DNA from: Saprospiraceae bacterium
GTDB taxonomy: Bacteria > Bacteroidota > Bacteroidia > Chitinophagales > Saprospiraceae
Direction: 5' to 3'
DNA: 64,000 nt
Assembly (NCBI GenBank): GCA_026986005.1
Contig: JALSPK010000172.1
Span: 16,930 to 80,929 of the forward strand
Part shown: positions 18,738-27,994 of the stretch, piece after piece
Numbering within the stretch: the first letter of the stretch is position 1
Layout of the letters: every line of letters begins with the position of its first letter
The notes under the pieces: model-generated
What the model saw: only the letters and a program-made list of their open reading frames with translations
Databases searched by the model: none
What the model was told of the DNA's origin: nothing
Made by a program: the position numbers and the translations under genes

Positions 18738-21700
18738 ATGAAGTATTTTTTATCTATAAGTTTTGTGATCTTTTTTTTATTTTGTTCCTATGCTCAAATA
18801 AGTAATAGGGAAATAAGGCTTGTTGCAAACAATTACTTACTATCATTTAATAGAGATTTAAGTATTGATAAATATATAAAACCTCTGACAAAAGACGATA
18901 CTGTTATAGCATATGTAGTAGAGTTAAACCCCAAAGGATTTATGGTTTTTACCGCTAATAAGAGCCTATATCCTCTGCTTGCATATTCTTTTGACAGTGA
19001 TTTCATTTTCGAAGAGTCGCCCTACAACACATTACTCAATATGATTCGAGATGACATGAGTCACCAATTACTCCTTATAAAAGCCACCAATAATAAAAAG
19101 CTGCTAAAACTATATGAAGTAAACAGAACTAAATGGAAAAACAGTACACTCTCTACACGATCTTTTGACAAGCTGTACGGACCTCTTTTACCTGATATCT
19201 GGGGACAGGTAAATTGTAAAGACGAAGATAGTACATATATCAATGTTACCAATTTTTATACACCCAATCACTATGCAGGCGGATGTGTTGCTTTGTCATT
19301 GAGCCAGATATTGCACTACTATCGATGGCCATTGCACGGGCAAGGATCTCATACAAATAATGACAATAGCGGTGCTTCTCAAGGATCGTATTTTGCAGAT
19401 TTTGGCAAGACCTATTACGACTGGAGCAATATGCTTAATGAATATATGTACAAACAATCGGATACCATAGAAAGGCAAGCAGTTGGTAGATTGGTATATC
19501 AAGTAGGGACAGCTCTGGATATGGATTATGAATTTGACGGCTCTACCTCCAATATCAATAAGACCCCCGGAGTTCTCAATGATTATTTTAGGTCATCGGG
19601 GCATTATCACACGAAAAGTTGGTCATCTTTTTGGGATAGGTTTGATAAAAATATTGAACACGGACATCCTTTGCAATTGGATATCGGTGGAGCAGGTTCT
19701 ATCGGTCATGCTCCTGTATGCGATGGATATGGAGTACTGGATAATGATCCAGATATCAATAACAGGTATTATCACTTAAACATGAATTGGTGGGGAGCAA
19801 GTAATGCTTGGTATAGGCTTAGAGGTACTTTCAATGCAGGAGGATATACCTCACTGGATGCAGCGGTTTTTGATATACTTCCTGACCCTGAATTTGAAGC
19901 AATGGAAGTTCAAAATTCCAATATTTATACATTGCAATGGAATATAGCAGACAATTTGGTTTGTGATAGTTTTCAGTTGCAAAAGTATATTGGCGGAACT
20001 TGGACGACTATTTTAAAAACGACTAAACAATATTATACAGATACCGCTAGTCAATGCGGCAATTATCAATATAGAGTTAGGGCTAAAGTTGATAGCGCTT
20101 GGTATGCTAATAGCTATTCCGAATCTATAACTGTGTTTGTAGAAGGAGATATCACATCACTGGAATTTGACGGCAATGATTCATACTTTGTAAATGAAAA
20201 TAACAACCTATTGGATGTCAATGGTAGTGACTGGACTATTGAGGCCTGGATTTATCCTACTACAGTACCTTCAAGTGGTTCATTTCCCGCTATTATTAGT
20301 AGAAAATACTCATTTGAATTGTATTTTAGGAGAACTTCAGGAAATCTTGGAGTTGGTTTTTTAGCTTTTGATGGTTTCGGAGCAGGCTTTGATATTGAAG
20401 GCAGTTTCAATTCGGGAAGCAACACTTTAAGCCTTGATGAATGGCATCATGTGGCAGTATCGCATAATGGAAATACCACTAAAATGTATTTTGACGGTCA
20501 AGAAGTTGGTAGTTCAACTGATATTGATTTTGATCTTGACGCATCTATTGCAGCTATCAATTTCGGTGCGAGATATGATGGAAGCTATGTTAGATATATC
20601 AATGATTGCAGAATGGACGAGATTAGATATTCAAAAGCAGCAAAATACACGTCAAACTTCAATCCTCATCATTATGATGATATAGCGGCTGATAGTGATG
20701 ATATATTGCTTATGCATTTGGACGAAGGTCAAGGCTACGACATTATTGATGCAAGCGGCAATTTTCAAAATATAGAATTGAGAAAAAGTCCAAACAGTCC
20801 CAATTGGGAATGCGATGCAAATTACAAAGCATATTTTGTGGATGCTACCAATGGTAATGATGCGAATCCCGGAACAGAAGCTTCTCCTTGGCAAACCATT
20901 AATAAAATCAATAATGCAGTCTTTGAACCAGGAGATCATATAAAATTTAAAAAAGGTGAGGTATGGAGTGAGTTTTTGTATTTCGATCAATCAAAAAACG
21001 GAACGAGTAAAGCCCCCATCACCTTGGAATCTTACGGTACAGGTACAAAACCAAAAATAGCACACATTGATCAAGGGGCGATATTTACCGGAAGTTCAAA
21101 TATAGTGATGAAAGATTTTAGTATTACAAGTGATATTGGCATAATGATAAAAGACGATTCGGGCAATAATCCATCAGAAGGAATAAATATTGTAGAAAAC
21201 AGCATAAATGACACCAATAATAACGGCACAAAAGCTGTTGGAATTTACTTGTCGGATGGTGCCAATAACTGTCATATTGATAATAATGAAATCCAAAACC
21301 ACCAAGTAGGAATTTGGGGTGGAATAGATAATAACAATTATCAACTTGGTTGCAACAATGTTTTTTCAAAAAATGATATACATGATAATGTACAAAACGG
21401 TATCGCTTTTGATAAAAGTGATTGTTCTATCGGCGAGGAGACAATAATAGCAGATAATAGTGTTTACAATAATGGATATCACGGAATTGAATTAAGTGCA
21501 AGGTATTATATTATTGAAAACAATATTTTTTATAACAATGGAGTGGACGGTATAGGAGGAGCAAGTGGTATTCATGCTTATTCCAGAGCATCAGATGAAC
21601 CTATGTCGGAGGACAGGGGAGGAGACCATAATATAATCCGGTACAATACCATCAACGGGACAAAGGATGATACAGGGACGAGAACTGATGGTAATGGCAT

Positions 21701-22535
21701 ACAAATGGACATGTGGTGTGATTCCAATCTTATATACAATAATGTAATTTACAACAATGATGGAGCGGGAATCATATTATACGGAGCAAGTGGCAATGAA
21801 GTTTACAACAATACTATGTACGGTAATGGTCAAGACTTAGGAGTGAGATATGGTCAATATGAAATGACAATAATAGCAGCTCAATTAGCGGGCTCTAATG
21901 GTAATGGATGGTTGCATTCCGAAAATAATATTGTAAAAAACAATATAGCCATGGCTGTTGGAAGCGAAACTACACGATTTGGTGTAAGTATTTGCGACAC
22001 TTCTATTTTGGATAATAATATTTTTAGTAATAATGATTGGTACAACAATTACGGTGTAAGGCATACAGGAATAGTAGATTTGATAAATCATATTACAAAT
22101 ACAAAAACAATATCGGAATGGAATGCATATTCTTGGGCAAGTGATGAATTTGCAGCAGATCCGCTATTTATTGATGCATCAAATAATGATTTTTCTTTGG
22201 ATCACACTTCACCGGCAATAGATAAAGGTATTGATTTGAACACAAAAGGTATAACAGACGATTTTGATAAAAAAAATCGTCCGCTTTTGGGTGGATATGA
22301 TGCAGGAGCGTATGAGCATGGCATTTATTGGATAGGTAAGTACAGTTCATCTTGGGCTAACGGTAAAAATTGGAGTAATAGTATCGTGCCCGATGTTTCG
22401 AGTTGTATTACTATTTTATTACCATATACATATAAACCTATTGTTTACAAAAATCATAATGTTCATAAGATATTTATTAATGCTAATTCCAAATTGACAA
22501 TAATGCAAGGCAATACATTGAAGGTATTTGAGTAG
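18738..22535 (+). CDS. C10 cysteine protease fused to LamG and right-handed beta-helix domains; no sorting domain
   Basis: A 1,265-residue secreted protein (signal to about residue 20). Residues about 25-400 are a pro-region plus C10 protease (Cys183 in AGGCVALSL, His324 in IGHAPVCDG), clearly paralogous to the protease at 11160. After a fibronectin-like stretch, residues about 475-700 are LamG (ITSLEFDGNDSYFV, WTIEAWIYP, WHHVAVS, KMYFDGQEV). Residues about 705-1190 start YFVDATNGNDANPGTEASPWQTI and are an Asn/Ile-rich parallel beta-helix of the pectate-lyase/NosD type. The last 75 residues (YWIGKYSSSWANGKNWSN.., LTIMQGNTLKVFE) resemble the repeat that normally precedes a T9SS sorting domain, but the frame ends there with tandem TAG stops. 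The protein may be truncated. Confidence 0.85.
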   Translation: MKYFLSISFVIFFLFCSYAQISNREIRLVANNYLLSFNRDLSIDKYIKPLTKDDTVIAYVVELNPKGFMVFTANKSLYPLLAYSFDSDFIFEESPYNTLLNMIRDDMSHQLLLIKATNNKKLLKLYEVNRTKWKNSTLSTRSFDKLYGPLLPDIWGQVNCKDEDSTYINVTNFYTPNHYAGGCVALSLSQILHYYRWPLHGQGSHTNNDNSGASQGSYFADFGKTYYDWSNMLNEYMYKQSDTIERQAVGRLVYQVGTALDMDYEFDGSTSNINKTPGVLNDYFRSSGHYHTKSWSSFWDRFDKNIEHGHPLQLDIGGAGSIGHAPVCDGYGVLDNDPDINNRYYHLNMNWWGASNAWYRLRGTFNAGGYTSLDAAVFDILPDPEFEAMEVQNSNIYTLQWNIADNLVCDSFQLQKYIGGTWTTILKTTKQYYTDTASQCGNYQYRVRAKVDSAWYANSYSESITVFVEGDITSLEFDGNDSYFVNENNNLLDVNGSDWTIEAWIYPTTVPSSGSFPAIISRKYSFELYFRRTSGNLGVGFLAFDGFGAGFDIEGSFNSGSNTLSLDEWHHVAVSHNGNTTKMYFDGQEVGSSTDIDFDLDASIAAINFGARYDGSYVRYINDCRMDEIRYSKAAKYTSNFNPHHYDDIAADSDDILLMHLDEGQGYDIIDASGNFQNIELRKSPNSPNWECDANYKAYFVDATNGNDANPGTEASPWQTINKINNAVFEPGDHIKFKKGEVWSEFLYFDQSKNGTSKAPITLESYGTGTKPKIAHIDQGAIFTGSSNIVMKDFSITSDIGIMIKDDSGNNPSEGINIVENSINDTNNNGTKAVGIYLSDGANNCHIDNNEIQNHQVGIWGGIDNNNYQLGCNNVFSKNDIHDNVQNGIAFDKSDCSIGEETIIADNSVYNNGYHGIELSARYYIIENNIFYNNGVDGIGGASGIHAYSRASDEPMSEDRGGDHNIIRYNTINGTKDDTGTRTDGNGIQMDMWCDSNLIYNNVIYNNDGAGIILYGASGNEVYNNTMYGNGQDLGVRYGQYEMTIIAAQLAGSNGNGWLHSENNIVKNNIAMAVGSETTRFGVSICDTSILDNNIFSNNDWYNNYGVRHTGIVDLINHITNTKTISEWNAYSWASDEFAADPLFIDASNNDFSLDHTSPAIDKGIDLNTKGITDDFDKKNRPLLGGYDAGAYEHGIYWIGKYSSSWANGKNWSNSIVPDVSSCITILLPYTYKPIVYKNHNVHKIFINANSKLTIMQGNTLKVFE

Positions 22536-22631
22536 TAGTATAATGTCTGTTTCAAATACTTCACAAGCTACGAACTCGAATAATATTATTCAGAGCATTG
22601 ACTTTATAGATAGATATTTCTTGGTGTTAAT

Positions 22632-22672
22632 TTATGTGTCATAATTTATGTGTCATAAATTATGTGTCATAA
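22632..22672. promoter_or_regulatory. Three tandem palindromic operators TTATGTGTCATAA
   Basis: Three perfect copies of the 13-bp sequence TTATGTGTCATAA lie at 22632-22644, 22646-22658 and 22660-22672, with an exact 14-bp period. Each is itself a dyad (TTATG-TGT-CATAA). The array ends directly against the predicted -33 box of the ATPase gene, the expected place for a repressor or activator site. Confidence 0.6.
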
Positions 22673-22673
22673 C

Positions 22674-22704
22674 TTGTGAGTTATTTATAAAAATATTATA
22701 TTTG
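22674..22704 (+). promoter_or_regulatory. Bacteroidota-type promoter of the STAND ATPase gene
   Basis: The -33 TTG (22674-22676) and the -7 TATATTTG (22697-22704) are 23 bases apart start to start, the best-spaced promoter in the window. Transcription should start near 22711, leaving a leader of about 10 bases before ATG 22721. Confidence 0.65.
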
Positions 22705-22720
22705 CATAAAAATAATTATA

Positions 22721-23869
22721 ATGGGAAAATTAAAAGATACTTTCAATCCTTTTCCGACTACTAAATATATTGACCCCCGATATTTTTGTGATAGGGAAAC
22801 AGAGTTGGAAATGCTAAAATCTGCGTATAAAAACGACAGACCGATAACAATTTTCTCTATGCGGAGGATGGGAAAAACCGGTTTGATAAAGCATTTTCAA
22901 ACGCATCTAAATTCTTCTAAAAAAAATCTTTGTATATATGTAGATATGTTTAGTACAAATTCTGACGAGGAGTTTGTAGAAAAATTAGTAAATGCATCGA
23001 TTCTTGCATTGAATAATAACAAAAAGGGTTTTTTATCGGAAATAATTGAAGTATTCGGAAATTACAAGCCAAAATTCACATTGGATCCATTGACAGGAGC
23101 TCCCGGTTTGGAATTGGATATAAGGAATAAATCTGATGTTAAAATGAGTTTGGCTGCATTATTTACTTTGCTGGGAAGTCAGAAGAAAAGAATACATTTA
23201 GCAATAGATGAATTTCAACAAATAGCCAATTATGAAAATTCCACCAATATACCATCTACTATACGGGAATATATGCAAGACACTAAAAATATCAGATTTC
23301 TATTTAGCGGAAGTCAAAGGCATTTGTTGTTAGAATTGTTTAATAATCCTAAACAGCCACTTTTCAGAATGGTTGACCAATTGATTTTGGAAGAAATTGA
23401 TTCAAAAAAATACAAGGAGTTTATTATTAGTCAATTTGACAAAGCAAACAGAGTGATTCAACCGGAAGTGGTTGAAGACCTATTGAATTGGGCAAGAAGC
23501 CATACGTTTTATGTACAAGTAATATGCAATAAGTTATTTTCCTTGCCTAAAAAGATTATTGAAAATACGGATTTGAAGCAGATAAAATATTCGATCAAAA
23601 AAGAGCTTGAAATGAATTTTATAGCATATAAAAATTTGCTTTCTAAAAATCAGTATAAAACCCTTAAAGGAATAGCAAAAGAGAACATTGTAAAGTCGGT
23701 GAGGACAAAGTATTTCACCAATAAATATAATTTGGCGGCATCTACAGCTAATCAATCTTTAAAATACCTCGTAGATGCCGAAATAGTCTATGAACAAAAC
23801 ACAAAAAAAGGCAGAGAATATAAGGTTTACGATGTATTTTTTTACAGATGGCTTCAGGAAGAAGGATAA
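22721..23869 (+). CDS. Archaeal-type STAND/AAA P-loop ATPase
   Basis: A 382-residue cytoplasmic ATPase of the archaeal ATPase_2 (STAND-related) family. It has Walker A SMRRMGKT (46-53), Walker B HLAIDEF (Asp163, Glu164), sensor FLFSGSQRHLL around 192-202, and a C-terminal winged-helix-like region (about 300-382, LSKNQYKTLKGIAKENIV). No fused nuclease domain is visible, unlike relatives that carry DUF234. The family is often mobile or conflict-associated, but its function is unknown. It stands alone between the protease/Sus block and the two-component system, with its own promoter and operator array. Confidence 0.8.
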   Translation: MGKLKDTFNPFPTTKYIDPRYFCDRETELEMLKSAYKNDRPITIFSMRRMGKTGLIKHFQTHLNSSKKNLCIYVDMFSTNSDEEFVEKLVNASILALNNNKKGFLSEIIEVFGNYKPKFTLDPLTGAPGLELDIRNKSDVKMSLAALFTLLGSQKKRIHLAIDEFQQIANYENSTNIPSTIREYMQDTKNIRFLFSGSQRHLLLELFNNPKQPLFRMVDQLILEEIDSKKYKEFIISQFDKANRVIQPEVVEDLLNWARSHTFYVQVICNKLFSLPKKIIENTDLKQIKYSIKKELEMNFIAYKNLLSKNQYKTLKGIAKENIVKSVRTKYFTNKYNLAASTANQSLKYLVDAEIVYEQNTKKGREYKVYDVFFYRWLQEEG

Positions 23870-24006
23870 AATATTATAATTCCAACCAAAAACAAGCCGG
23901 ATAAATAACATTTGAAAACAAATATAAGAAAGTTGATTGATTTTGCAAAATACACATACAAATCATATCTACACTAATCCATATGATAATATAAGGATAA
24001 AAAGCC

Positions 24007-24014
24007 TATATTTG
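24007..24014 (+). promoter_or_regulatory. Candidate -7 element TATATTTG for the histidine kinase
   Basis: This is an exact TAnnTTTG match ending 6 bases before ATG 24021, so the transcript would begin at or beside the start codon (leaderless). No -33 box is evident. Confidence 0.4.
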
Positions 24015-24020
24015 TGATAT

Positions 24021-27000
24021 ATGAAGGTATTAAATGGAAAATTACTATTGTCTTTTATATTACTAATTAGTTTTTTAAATTCATTTGCACAAAAGAATGA
24101 ATTTAGAATTGTAGAATATGGAAAGGAAGATGGACTTCACAATACGGAAGTTTATGATATTGTCAAAGATGATCTTGGCTTTATGTGGTTAGCAACAGCC
24201 AAAGGATTGGAACGGTTTGACGGTTCTTCATTTGAATATTTTATAGATGACTCCAATCTTCTTATGACTTTAAAGGGTAAAAATTTCTTGTCCTTATTTA
24301 AAGATAGTCATGGTTATATTTGGGTAGGAACCCTTAGAAACGGTGTAAATGTAATAAATCCTAAATCAAATAATATTTGGCATTATAGTTTTGACAATAC
24401 AGATTCAACTAGTTTATCTACCGGTAAAATAAAATGCATTTTTGAGGACAATAATAATAACGTATGGGTGTGTTCAACAGGAAGTGGTCTCAATAGGTTT
24501 AATCGAAAGGACTCTACTTTTACCAGAGTAAAAACGTATTCAAACACAAAAGAGATGAAGAAATACAATTCATTTCAACTCAATTATCAAAAAGCAAAAG
24601 CTGATAGAAATGATACTGATATAGTTTGGATTGCGACAGGGAGGGGATTGTGCAAATTCAACACAAAAACTTTTGATTCAAAATACTATTTTCCGGAGAA
24701 GGAAAAATCGGGTTACGACATATTTTTTTTAGATTTAGTCATTGATGATAATAATGATATCTGGCTTTCATCTTGGGCAGCAGGATTATTCAAATTTGAC
24801 AAAAAAACAGAATCTTTTGAAAACATAAAATGCAACTACGACAATAATATTTCTCGCTATTCAACCTGTTTAAATATCCAAGGCATAACAGAATTTGATA
24901 ACGACAATTTACTATTATTGACAAGAAAAAAAGGACTGTGGATTTACAATAAGAAAGATTTGTCTTTTAGACAACCAAGAGAGAGATTAGATCATAAATT
25001 GCTTCGCGGATGTTATTTGGATAACAAAAACAATTTATGGATTAGTACAGGTCAATTTGGCGATGGCTTTTATTGTTTAAAACGAAATGATTTATTTAAA
25101 AAAATACATTTAAAAGGGAATATTTTAAAAATAATAAAACATCCCTACCTAAATGAGCAATATGCGATAAACTCAAGAGGAATCTTGTACATACTTGATT
25201 CAACAAACAATATTATAAATAAATATAGCATCAACAACCCTAGAATGCCAAATTTTCATGGATTTATGGATATGGCTTTTGACAAAAATGCAAATTTATG
25301 GGTGTTGGGTAGAAATGATTTGTTTTATTTGGATAAAACCAAAGACAAATTAAGAAAAGTTCTTTGGAATGCCTGGAAGAAAAAGAGAGATGGTTTTGGG
25401 TATTATTGGTCAATGGTTTTTGACAAAAACAATAAATTGTGGGTCTCTGCACAATCAGGTGGAATTGCTGAAATAGACATAATTAAAAAAACAGTTCAAT
25501 TATACAATTACGAAGAAGGAAACCCTTATTCACTTAAAAACAATTATAGTATTGGTAGTTTTTATCTTGATAGTCTCAACAATATTTGGGGATGGGGTCA
25601 TGGTGCATTTTATTATTCCAACAAAGAAAAACATTTTATTAATTATCCGACAAATTTAAAGGCATCTGATGGTAAAATGCCACTTTCAGAAACCGGGAAA
25701 TTTGTATCATTGAATAAAGAAAAAATGTTAATTGCATCAATGATTAACAGAATAGGTACAGTAAACTTAAAAGATACCATTGATAAGACTTGGCAAATTA
25801 TTGATATGGATCTGAAATTACCAACGGTAAGAGTAAATAGTGTTGTGAAAGATAAAGAAGATAATATATGGATGACTTCAGATAAAGGACTTACAAAAGT
25901 AAATCCAAATTCAGGTAAAACAATAAATTATGGAAAATCATACGGCTTAGAGGATTTGAATTATCTAACAATTGATAGAAACAACAATATATGGGTAGGA
26001 GCATATAATGGCTTTTATTGTTTCACTCCTGACTCAATTAATCCGGTAGTTCTTGATGTTAAAGCATTAATAACTAGTTTTAATATTTTCGACAAACCAT
26101 ATAAAAATGGTAAGAATCCTGATATGATTTCTGATGTTAACCTGGATTATACTCAAAATTTCTTTTCATTTGAATTTTCTTCACTTGATTTTGATTCTAA
26201 AGAGCAAAAGCAATATGCATATATGCTTGAAGGAATAGATGAATATTGGACAATAGTAAATAAGCGAAAATATGCCGGGTATACCAATATCCAAGGAGGG
26301 GATTATACATTTAAAGTAAAATCAAAAAGAGCTGATAGCGATTGGAGTAAAAATATAGCAAAAATAAATATACATATCTCTCCCCCATTCTGGAAAAGAT
26401 GGTGGTTTTGGTTTATTGTAGCTTTAATAATTAGCAGTTTGATATTGTATTTGAATAAACTTAAAATAAATAGCATAAGAAAAGAAGAAAAACGAAAAAC
26501 TGCATTTAATAAAAAACTTGCTGAAGTTGAAATGAAAGCTTTAAGAGCTCAAATGAATCCACATTTTCTATTCAATTCATTGAACGCAATAAAATTGTAT
26601 GTTTTGAAAAGGGATAAAGAAAAAGCAGCCGATTATCTTACTGATTTCTCAAGGTTAATACGAATGATACTAAATAATTCTTCTGAGAAAAAAATACCAT
26701 TATCTCAGGAGATAGAAACTTTGAATTTGTACGTTTCTATTGAAAAAATGAGATTTGATGAAAGTTTTGATTTTACAATTAGTATTGAGGATAAATTGAG
26801 TATAGACAGTTTTTTTGTTCCACCTCTTTTATTTCAACCTTATGTTGAAAATGCAATATGGCATGGTTTGATGCACAAGAAAAACGGCAAAGGCCTATTG
26901 GAAATATGTTTTAGTAAAATAGACAAAGGCTTTAGATGTATGATCAAAGATAATGGTGTAGGGCGCAAAGCTGCCTTTGCAGCAAAAAGTCGATCTGCAC

Positions 27001-27158
27001 AAAAAAGAAAATCAAAAGGAATGAAAATAACAAAAAGCCGTATGGATTTGGACATGATGTTTAGTGATTTTTACTACACAGTAAAAATAGAAGATTTATA
27101 CGATATAAAATCTAATGCTTTAGGAACAAAAGTAGTAATAGATATAGTTTTAAAATAG
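24021..27158 (+). CDS. Reg_prop/Y_Y_Y sensor histidine kinase, LytS-type
   Basis: A 1,045-residue inner-membrane sensor with a signal peptide at about 1-23. About 14 two-component-regulator propeller repeats follow (GYIWVGTLRNGVNV, NNVWVCSTGSGL, NNIWVGAYNGFY), a periplasmic double beta-propeller. A Y_Y_Y domain (about 715-785: YAYMLEGIDEYWT), one transmembrane helix (about 795-813), and the His_kinase domain with phosphoacceptor His848 in QMNPHFLFNSLNA complete it. A GHKL-type ATPase ends the protein. The periplasmic part resembles PUL-type hybrid sensors, but this one lacks a fused receiver and AraC domain and instead pairs with the separate LytTR regulator 30 bases downstream. Confidence 0.9.
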   Translation: MKVLNGKLLLSFILLISFLNSFAQKNEFRIVEYGKEDGLHNTEVYDIVKDDLGFMWLATAKGLERFDGSSFEYFIDDSNLLMTLKGKNFLSLFKDSHGYIWVGTLRNGVNVINPKSNNIWHYSFDNTDSTSLSTGKIKCIFEDNNNNVWVCSTGSGLNRFNRKDSTFTRVKTYSNTKEMKKYNSFQLNYQKAKADRNDTDIVWIATGRGLCKFNTKTFDSKYYFPEKEKSGYDIFFLDLVIDDNNDIWLSSWAAGLFKFDKKTESFENIKCNYDNNISRYSTCLNIQGITEFDNDNLLLLTRKKGLWIYNKKDLSFRQPRERLDHKLLRGCYLDNKNNLWISTGQFGDGFYCLKRNDLFKKIHLKGNILKIIKHPYLNEQYAINSRGILYILDSTNNIINKYSINNPRMPNFHGFMDMAFDKNANLWVLGRNDLFYLDKTKDKLRKVLWNAWKKKRDGFGYYWSMVFDKNNKLWVSAQSGGIAEIDIIKKTVQLYNYEEGNPYSLKNNYSIGSFYLDSLNNIWGWGHGAFYYSNKEKHFINYPTNLKASDGKMPLSETGKFVSLNKEKMLIASMINRIGTVNLKDTIDKTWQIIDMDLKLPTVRVNSVVKDKEDNIWMTSDKGLTKVNPNSGKTINYGKSYGLEDLNYLTIDRNNNIWVGAYNGFYCFTPDSINPVVLDVKALITSFNIFDKPYKNGKNPDMISDVNLDYTQNFFSFEFSSLDFDSKEQKQYAYMLEGIDEYWTIVNKRKYAGYTNIQGGDYTFKVKSKRADSDWSKNIAKINIHISPPFWKRWWFWFIVALIISSLILYLNKLKINSIRKEEKRKTAFNKKLAEVEMKALRAQMNPHFLFNSLNAIKLYVLKRDKEKAADYLTDFSRLIRMILNNSSEKKIPLSQEIETLNLYVSIEKMRFDESFDFTISIEDKLSIDSFFVPPLLFQPYVENAIWHGLMHKKNGKGLLEICFSKIDKGFRCMIKDNGVGRKAAFAAKSRSAQKRKSKGMKITKSRMDLDMMFSDFYYTVKIEDLYDIKSNALGTKVVIDIVLK

Positions 27159-27188
27159 CCATATACACGAACAATAAACTTATAACAG

Positions 27189-27953
27189 ATGAAAAAAATG
27201 ATTAGAGCGTTAATAATTGATGATGAAAAATTTGCTATTGAAACTCTGCAATATGAAATCGAAAGAAATTGTCCCGAAGTCGAAATTGTAAAAGTTTGTC
27301 AAGGAGGAAACGAAGGTTTAGAGGCTATTAACCGATATCAGCCTGATATTGTTTTTTTAGATATCGAAATGCCTTATATGAACGCATTTGAAATGTTGGC
27401 AGAACTAGATAAAATAGATTTTAAAATAATTTTTACTACAGCTTATGACCAGTTTGCAATTAAAGCTATAAAGGTAAATGCTTTGGATTATTTGCTTAAA
27501 CCTATTGGTAAAGAAGAATTGATTAATGCTGTTTCAAAAGCAAAGAGCACTCTTGAAACACCAGTAAAAGAAAGTAATATAATGAACCTATTGACTCAAA
27601 TGCTAGAAGATCAAAACAATATCAAAAAAATAGGTTTACCAACGATAGATGGTATTGAAATGATAAGAGTTGATCATATAATATGTGTAAAAGCAGATTC
27701 AAACTACTCAACTTTCACCCTTCTAGACGGAAAAAGAATTATTATTTCTAAAACACTTAAATATGTAGAGGAAAAGTATTTCAAAGATTGCAAAGTTTTT
27801 TTTAGAGTTCACCAGTCATACTTAATCAATTTAACCCATGTTGATAAGTATTCCAGAGGTGCAGGAGGTACAATACACATGTGCAATTCTAAAATAATTC
27901 CGGTATCAAGAGTAAAAAAAGAAGAATTGATAACCAGATTAAATATAGTATAA
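27189..27953 (+). CDS. LytTR-family response regulator
   Basis: A 254-residue regulator with a receiver domain (1-120: acidic pocket Asp11/Asp12, phosphoacceptor Asp58 in FLDIEMP, TTAYDQFAIKAI, Lys in DYLLKPI) and a C-terminal LytTR DNA-binding domain (about 150-254: VDHIICVKADSNYSTF, FFRVHQSYLINL). It should be phosphorylated by the kinase encoded just upstream. Targets are unknown; the SprB/TANFOR-like operon, which ends 42 bases away on the other strand, and the protease/Sus block are nearby candidates. Confidence 0.93.
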   Translation: MKKMIRALIIDDEKFAIETLQYEIERNCPEVEIVKVCQGGNEGLEAINRYQPDIVFLDIEMPYMNAFEMLAELDKIDFKIIFTTAYDQFAIKAIKVNALDYLLKPIGKEELINAVSKAKSTLETPVKESNIMNLLTQMLEDQNNIKKIGLPTIDGIEMIRVDHIICVKADSNYSTFTLLDGKRIIISKTLKYVEEKYFKDCKVFFRVHQSYLINLTHVDKYSRGAGGTIHMCNSKIIPVSRVKKEELITRLNIV

Positions 27954-27988
27954 AAAAAGGGTGTGAAATTTATCCACACCCTTTAAAA
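27952..27988. terminator. Bidirectional terminator between the LytTR and SprB-repeat genes
   Basis: A perfect 10-bp stem, AAAGGGTGTG (27956-27965) with CACACCCTTT (27975-27984), sits between two converging genes. An A run precedes it, so it can end transcription in both directions. Confidence 0.85.
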
Positions 27989-27994
27989 ACCAAC

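Larger units (their letters stand above)
22536..22720. other. Intergenic region upstream of the STAND ATPase
   Basis: No gene is seen. A weak MITE-like end (TAATGTCTGTTTC, about 22541) follows the stop codons of the 18738 gene. Three palindromic repeats and a promoter occupy 22632-22704. Confidence 0.6.

Noticed and set aside
22632..22672. Possible CRISPR-like array
   Set aside because: Only three 13-bp units with a 1-base gap are present, so there are no spacers. They are palindromic operator-type repeats.
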